Source of the DNA: Thermohalobaculum sp039805905
Lineage (GTDB): Bacteria > Pseudomonadota > Alphaproteobacteria > Rhodobacterales > Rhodobacteraceae
Assembly: GCA_039805905.1 (NCBI GenBank)
Contig: JBDIVM010000002.1
Span: forward strand, 744,001-808,000
DNA length: 64,000 bases
Direction of reading: 5' to 3'
Shown: positions 59,848 through 64,000 of the stretch, piece by piece
Position numbering within the stretch: the stretch's first letter is position 1
Layout of the letters: each line of letters opens with the position of its first letter
The notes under the pieces: model-generated
Told to the model about the DNA's origin: nothing
Seen by the model: the letters and a program-made list of their open reading frames with translations, nothing else
Databases searched by the model: none
Position numbers and translations under genes: made by a program

Positions 59848-61389
59848 ATGGAGACGCTGGCATCGCTCGCCGACGGGTTTGCCGTCGCGCTCACCTGGCA
59901 GAACCTGGCGCTGGCGCTGATCGGCTGCTTCCTTGGCACCGTGATCGGCGCACTGCCCGGCCTCGGCCCCTCGAACGGGGTCGCGATTCTTATCCCGCTC
60001 GCATTCTCGCTGGGCCTCGACCCGGTGGCGGCGCTCATTCTGCTGACCTCGGTCTATTACGGCGCCATGTATGGCGGGCGGATTTCCTCGATCCTGCTCA
60101 ACATCCCCGGCGACGAACCGGCGCTGATGACGACGCTCGACGGCTATCCGATGGCCGTGAAGGGCCGCGCCGGCGAGGCGCTGGCGATCTCGGGCGTCGC
60201 GTCCTTCGTGGGTGCCTTCTTCGCCACCTGGGGTCTCGTGTTTCTGGCGCCCCTGCTGGTGAAGGTGGCGCTGCTGTTCGGTCCGGCCGAGTACTTCGCG
60301 CTCTTCGCGCTCGCCTTCGCGACCCTCGGCGGCATTGCCTCGCGCAGCCAGGCCAAGGCCGCCTTCGCCGCGGCGCTGGGCCTCGGCATCGCCATGATCG
60401 GCGTCGATGGCCAGACGGGTGTGCCGCGGATGACCTTCGGCGAGGTGCATCTCTACGACGGGATCGACTTCCTGGTCGCGATCGTCGGCCTGTTCGCGCT
60501 CTCCGAGGTTTTCATCTTCCTCGAACACCGCGGCGAGGGCTCGGGCGAGGGAAAGGCCGCCGAGGTCGGGATCGGCCGTGTCGTGCCTTCGATGTCGCTG
60601 ATCAGGCATTGTACGCCCACCATGCTGCGCTCATCCGTTCTCGGCTTCATTGCTGGGGTGCTGCCGGGGGCCGGTGCCTCGCTCGGCTCGTTCATCTCCT
60701 ACTCGATCGAGAAGCGGCTGGTCGACCGCGAGGGCAGCTTCGGCACGGGCGACCCCAGGGGCGTCGCTGCGCCGGAGGCCGGCAACAATGCCGCTGCCGG
60801 AGGCGCGCTGGTGCCGATGCTGGCGCTGGGCGTGCCGGGCTCCGGCACTACCGCGGTGCTGCTGGCCATGCTGCTCGCGCTCAACATCACGCCGGGTCCG
60901 CTGCTGTTCCAGAAGAACCCGGATGTGGTCTGGGGCCTCATCGCGGCACTGTTCATCGGCAATTTCATGCTCCTGGCGATGAACATCCCGATGGTGGGGC
61001 TGTTCGTGCGGGTGCTGATGGTGCCGCCGCGAATCCTGATGCCGATCGTGGCGATGATCTCGTTCGTCGGCATCTACGGCATCTCCGGCTCGACCTTCGA
61101 CCTTCTGGTGATGATCGTCTTCGGAGTCATGGGCTGGGTCCTGCGCAAGCTTGACGTGCCGCTGGTGCCGGTGATCCTGGGCGTGCTGCTGGGAAACCTG
61201 ATGGAGGCCAACCTGCGCCGGGCACTGACCATATCGGACGGCGACTGGACGGCGCTCTTCGCCTCGCCGCTGTCGATCGGACTCTGGCTCGTCTCGGTGG
61301 TCGGGTTCATCCTGCCGATCGTTCTCGGACCGATGCTGCGCCGGCGGATGGCGATGCGCAAGGACGAGGAAGGCGCCGTGAGCGACTGA
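59848..61389 (+). CDS. tctA: Tripartite tricarboxylate transporter large permease TctA
   Basis: 513 residues, multiple helices. The TctA signatures ALPGLGPSNGVAILIPLAF and YYGAMYGGRISSILLNIPGD are near the N-terminus, with GVLPGAGASLGSFISYSIEK in the middle repeat. It is the ion-coupled carboxylate carrier of the TctCBA system. The ending ERKDEEGAVSD-like tail is cytoplasmic. Confidence 0.95.
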   Translation: METLASLADGFAVALTWQNLALALIGCFLGTVIGALPGLGPSNGVAILIPLAFSLGLDPVAALILLTSVYYGAMYGGRISSILLNIPGDEPALMTTLDGYPMAVKGRAGEALAISGVASFVGAFFATWGLVFLAPLLVKVALLFGPAEYFALFALAFATLGGIASRSQAKAAFAAALGLGIAMIGVDGQTGVPRMTFGEVHLYDGIDFLVAIVGLFALSEVFIFLEHRGEGSGEGKAAEVGIGRVVPSMSLIRHCTPTMLRSSVLGFIAGVLPGAGASLGSFISYSIEKRLVDREGSFGTGDPRGVAAPEAGNNAAAGGALVPMLALGVPGSGTTAVLLAMLLALNITPGPLLFQKNPDVVWGLIAALFIGNFMLLAMNIPMVGLFVRVLMVPPRILMPIVAMISFVGIYGISGSTFDLLVMIVFGVMGWVLRKLDVPLVPVILGVLLGNLMEANLRRALTISDGDWTALFASPLSIGLWLVSVVGFILPIVLGPMLRRRMAMRKDEEGAVSD

Positions 61390-61418
61390 CGGCCGGCGGC
61401 GGCAGCGGACGACCCGTC

Positions 61419-62360
61419 TCAGCCGGCATCAGCCCGCTGCGCGTCGAGCCAGCCCCCCAGCACGGCCGCCACGCCCGCCATCGCGTCCCATCCCGAACTG
61501 TGACCGATGCGGTCGAGCGCCGGCACGGCGGAACGCATCGCCGCCGCGTCGCCGCGCAGGATCGCGGCAAGCGCCGCGTGGATCCCGGCGCTGCCGAACC
61601 CCTCGGATGCGGCGCCAAGCAGGGCGGCGGAGACGCTGTTGGTCCGGCGTCCGAGACAGGGGCGGATCGCGTCGAACAGCTCTCGTGCGAGGCTCTCGCG
61701 CCCCAGCGCGTGCAGCGCCAGCATCATACCACCCAGAAAATCGTCACCGGACGGCGTCAGTCCCGGCCCGAGCCCGGTCAGCGCGACGGCCCATGCACCC
61801 GGGCGGTCCGGCATGCCCGTCCGGGAGCGGACGGCGGCGGTAACCCAGCCGCGCGCGCCGGCGACAAAGCCGGCGGCGGCCACACCTTCCCGGTGCCTCG
61901 CCTCCGGCACATAGCCCGGATCGGCGAAGCCACCGAGTCCGCCGGCTACCGGCCGCCCGGCGATTATGGCCCGGAAGCCGGCGAGCCCCCTCGCGGCGGC
62001 TGCAGCCACGACCGGCCCCCGGATCGGTTCGGGCCGCCAGTCCGCCGCGTCTCCGAGCCGGAAGCGGAACCGGGCTCCGACCCGCAGCGCCACGGCCGAG
62101 ACCGCCACAGCCGCCTGCTGGGCAATCCCGATCACGCGCCAGTCCGCCCCGGCGGGCACCTCCGAGACGAGCGTGATGGGCCCCGGTTCCAGTGCGAGCG
62201 TCCCGATACAGAGCAGACCCCTGCGGCTCTCGACGTAGAAGGCGGAGCGGAACACCGCCAAGACGCGCCCGTCCGCCGCCTGACCGAGCAGCCTCCGGGC
62301 CACCTGTCCGACCGTCCGGACCGCGATGCCCTGAGTTTCAGCCGTCTTCGGCCACGACAT
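61419..62360 (-). CDS. allH: DUF2877 protein, AllH-type subunit of oxamate carbamoyltransferase
   Basis: 313 residues. The family stretch ALTGLGPGLTPSGDDFLGGMMLALHALG is diagnostic of DUF2877 (YlbF/AllH). In E. coli it is reported with AllF and AllG to convert oxalurate to oxamate and carbamoyl phosphate. Its start overlaps the carbamate kinase stop by 23 bp, consistent with co-translation. The AllG (DUF1116) subunit is not inside this window. Confidence 0.8.
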   Translation of the reverse strand: MSWPKTAETQGIAVRTVGQVARRLLGQAADGRVLAVFRSAFYVESRRGLLCIGTLALEPGPITLVSEVPAGADWRVIGIAQQAAVAVSAVALRVGARFRFRLGDAADWRPEPIRGPVVAAAAARGLAGFRAIIAGRPVAGGLGGFADPGYVPEARHREGVAAAGFVAGARGWVTAAVRSRTGMPDRPGAWAVALTGLGPGLTPSGDDFLGGMMLALHALGRESLARELFDAIRPCLGRRTNSVSAALLGAASEGFGSAGIHAALAAILRGDAAAMRSAVPALDRIGHSSGWDAMAGVAAVLGGWLDAQRADAG

Positions 62361-63306
62361 GGGTGCCCGCCTCGCCGCGGAGCGCTGCGGCCACTTCGTT
62401 CAGATGGGCGATGACCACCCGCTCGCCACCGCCTTCGAGAAACTGCAGCGCCGCCGCCACCTTCGGCCCCATGCTGCCAGGCGGGAAATGGCCCTCGGCC
62501 TGGTAGGCGCGAAGCTCGCGCATCGTGACCCGATCGAGATCGCGCCTGTCGGGCCTCCCGAAATTGATTGCGACCCGCGGCACCGCGGTCAGGATCATCA
62601 TCATGCGGAAGCCGAGCACGTTGGCCATCAGCGCCGAGGTCAGGTCCTTGTCGATCACCGCCTCGACGCCGTGGCGCACGCCCTTCGGCCCGCGCACCAC
62701 CGGGATGCCGCCGCCGCCGCCCGCGATCACCACGGTGCCGCGGCGGGCGAGAACCTGCACCAGGGAAATGTCGCAGATGTGCCGGGGCTTCGGTGAGGGC
62801 ACCACATGGCGCCAGCCGCGCCCCGCGTCCTCCTTCATCAGCCAGCCCATCGTGACGCCGATCTGCTTCGCCTCCTCCTCCGGGTAGAATTTGCCGATCG
62901 GCTTGCTCGGGTCGCGGAAGGCCGGGTCGTCAGGATCGACCTCGACCTGGGTCAGCAGGCAGGCGACGTGGCGCTGGCTGTCGGCCTCGCGCAGCGCGTT
63001 TTCCATTGCCTGCATCAGCAGATAGGCGATGCCGCCTTGGGAATGTGCGACGCAGATATCGAGCGGCATCGGCGCGATGACGTGCCGGGTCATTGCCTGG
63101 CGCATCAGGATCTTGCCCACCACCGGCCCATTGCCATGGGTGACGACCAGTTCGTTGTCGCGCAGCGCCAGCGGGAGCAGCGCCTGCGCGGTGCGAGCGG
63201 CGATCTGCTTCTGCTCGTTCGAGGTGCCCTCGATGTCGTCGGGATGGGTGGCGTTGCCGCCGATGGCGACCAGGATCCGGTTCGGGATGTCGAAGGGCGC
63301 TGCCAT
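62338..63306 (-). CDS. Carbamate kinase (AllK/ArcC-type)
   Basis: 322 residues. RILVAIGGNATHP at the N-terminus, ELVVTHGNGPVVGKIL, QIGVTMGWLMKED, GGIPVVRG and VIDKDLTSALMANVLG are the carbamate-kinase signatures. It transfers phosphate from carbamoyl phosphate to ADP, giving ATP, CO2 and ammonia. Start ATG 63306 is 4 bp after the fdrA stop. Order fdrA-carbamate kinase-allH suggests one operon for oxalurate use. Confidence 0.92.
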   Translation of the reverse strand: MAAPFDIPNRILVAIGGNATHPDDIEGTSNEQKQIAARTAQALLPLALRDNELVVTHGNGPVVGKILMRQAMTRHVIAPMPLDICVAHSQGGIAYLLMQAMENALREADSQRHVACLLTQVEVDPDDPAFRDPSKPIGKFYPEEEAKQIGVTMGWLMKEDAGRGWRHVVPSPKPRHICDISLVQVLARRGTVVIAGGGGGIPVVRGPKGVRHGVEAVIDKDLTSALMANVLGFRMMMILTAVPRVAINFGRPDRRDLDRVTMRELRAYQAEGHFPPGSMGPKVAAALQFLEGGGERVVIAHLNEVAAALRGEAGTHVVAEDG

Positions 63307-63310
63307 CGGC

Positions 63311-64000
63311 TCAGCGTCGCGTCCCGGCCCCGATTGCCCGCAGCGCCCAGCCGGCGGCATCGGCATTGGTGGGGGCGACGGTGACGCCCGCCTCGGCCAG
63401 CGTCGCGATCTGGGCGGAAAGGCCCTGCGGGTCGCCCTCGGTGCCGGTGACCGAGGCAATGATCGCGGGCCCCCCGGAACGGGGCTCGGCCGCGAGCATG
63501 CGCGCCAGATGCCCGGCCGGATCGGCATGGGCGCCGTAGCCGATCACCATGTCGAGCAGCACGACCGCAGCCTGCGGGTCGGCCAGCGCTTCGGCGAGCG
63601 GGGTGTCGCGGACCGAGGGGTCGAGCATCGGATGCGGCCGGCCGCGGGTGAAAGCGTCGTCGCCGAGATCGAGCAGGAGATGGCCCCCATCCGCGCGACC
63701 CTCTCGCGCCGCACCCGGCACCGGCGCGTTGGATCGGACCGGCTCGCCCGCCTGCAGCAGCAGCACCTGCGCCTCGGCGCAGAGCGTGCCGCCGGCGAAC
63801 AGGCCGAGGATCCGCCGGCGCCCGGCCGGCACAGCAAGGCCGACGGGAATCGGCGCCGGTGCCTCGGGCGCGAGCCCCAGCGCCGCGCGCGCCGCCCCCT
63901 TCAGCGTGAACGCCTGGGTCGCGTTCGCAGGCATGGCCATCGGCCTGGCACCGATGAAGCAGACGGTAGCGGGCTTCGCGCTCCGGCCGAGCCGCGCCAG
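63311..64000 (-). CDS. fdrA: FdrA/AllF, C-terminal part; 5' end cut by window
   Basis: 229 residues are visible before the stop; the start lies beyond 64000. The protein resembles the C-terminal half of FdrA (CoA-ligase-like, ATP-grasp/succinyl-CoA-synthetase fold): FIGARPMAMPANATQAFTLK, RRILGLFAGGTLCAEAQVLLL, HLLLDLGDDAFTRGRPHPMLDP and LLDMVIGYGAHADP. FdrA is AllF of the oxamate carbamoyltransferase. It is 4 bp from the carbamate kinase gene. Confidence 0.8.
   Translation of the reverse strand: MARLGRSAKPATVCFIGARPMAMPANATQAFTLKGAARAALGLAPEAPAPIPVGLAVPAGRRRILGLFAGGTLCAEAQVLLLQAGEPVRSNAPVPGAAREGRADGGHLLLDLGDDAFTRGRPHPMLDPSVRDTPLAEALADPQAAVVLLDMVIGYGAHADPAGHLARMLAAEPRSGGPAIIASVTGTEGDPQGLSAQIATLAEAGVTVAPTNADAAGWALRAIGAGTRR

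Overview
The window is about two thirds G+C and reads like the chromosome of an alphaproteobacterium of the order Rhodobacterales. The supporting genes are an RSP_2648-type PIN protein, a DUF1289 protein, CcmI, heterotetrameric sarcosine oxidase, an OlsB-type acyltransferase and a tripartite tricarboxylate transporter. The high G+C produces very long antisense open frames, which I have left out. Gene density is high, with many ATGA and 8-bp start/stop overlaps that mark operons.

Layout. 1-1.9 kb: PIN protein, RlmI and a small conserved protein. 2.1-8.8 kb: sarcosine oxidase genes soxB and soxDAG, separated by about 1.5 kb of small membrane-protein ORFs. 9.0-13.7 kb: ccmI-ruvX-DUF1289, an aspartic protease, a 2-oxoglutarate oxygenase-like protein and dusA. 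13.8-15.0 kb: a decayed MerR/VIT gene pair beside tRNA-Val(CAC). 15.0-19.1 kb: gph, glmU and glmS (UDP-GlcNAc synthesis). 19.2-25.3 kb: two lipoproteins, then a five-gene operon (GST, ureohydrolase, MDR oxidoreductase, acyl-CoA synthetase, GFA protein). 25.4-33 kb: moaA, a GH19-type endolysin, gamma-glutamyltransferase, olsB, msrB and several single enzymes. 33.1-36.1 kb: modE-modABC. 36.4-40.3 kb: an MttB remnant and a gntR-dapA-like-FAD oxidase unit with palindromic operators.

40.4-49.1 kb is the most striking region. It holds a cyclic-2,3-diphosphoglycerate-synthetase-like GTPase, an HPF/RaiA protein fused to a cold-shock domain, a DUF2267 protein, a GroEL paralogue without GroES, nicotinamidase, nicotinate phosphoribosyltransferase, an APH/COG2187-type kinase and a divergent PRPP synthetase. 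Four near-perfect FNR-type boxes (TTGAN-N4-RTCAA) and one weaker box lie in the gaps at the promoter ends of these genes, and two sit about 32-33 bp from good -10 hexamers. I infer a low-oxygen (FnrL-type) module that combines ribosome protection, protein folding and NAD/PRPP salvage.

49.2-54.9 kb: an LLM flavin monooxygenase, then a polyamine-type ABC transporter (potA-D-B-C order). 55.0-61.4 kb: a solute-binding protein co-transcribed with a two-component system, divergent from tctCBA. 61.4-64 kb: allH (DUF2877), a carbamate kinase and the 3' part of fdrA/allF, consistent with oxamate carbamoyltransferase and substrate-level ATP formation. The fdrA and PIN genes are cut by the window edges.
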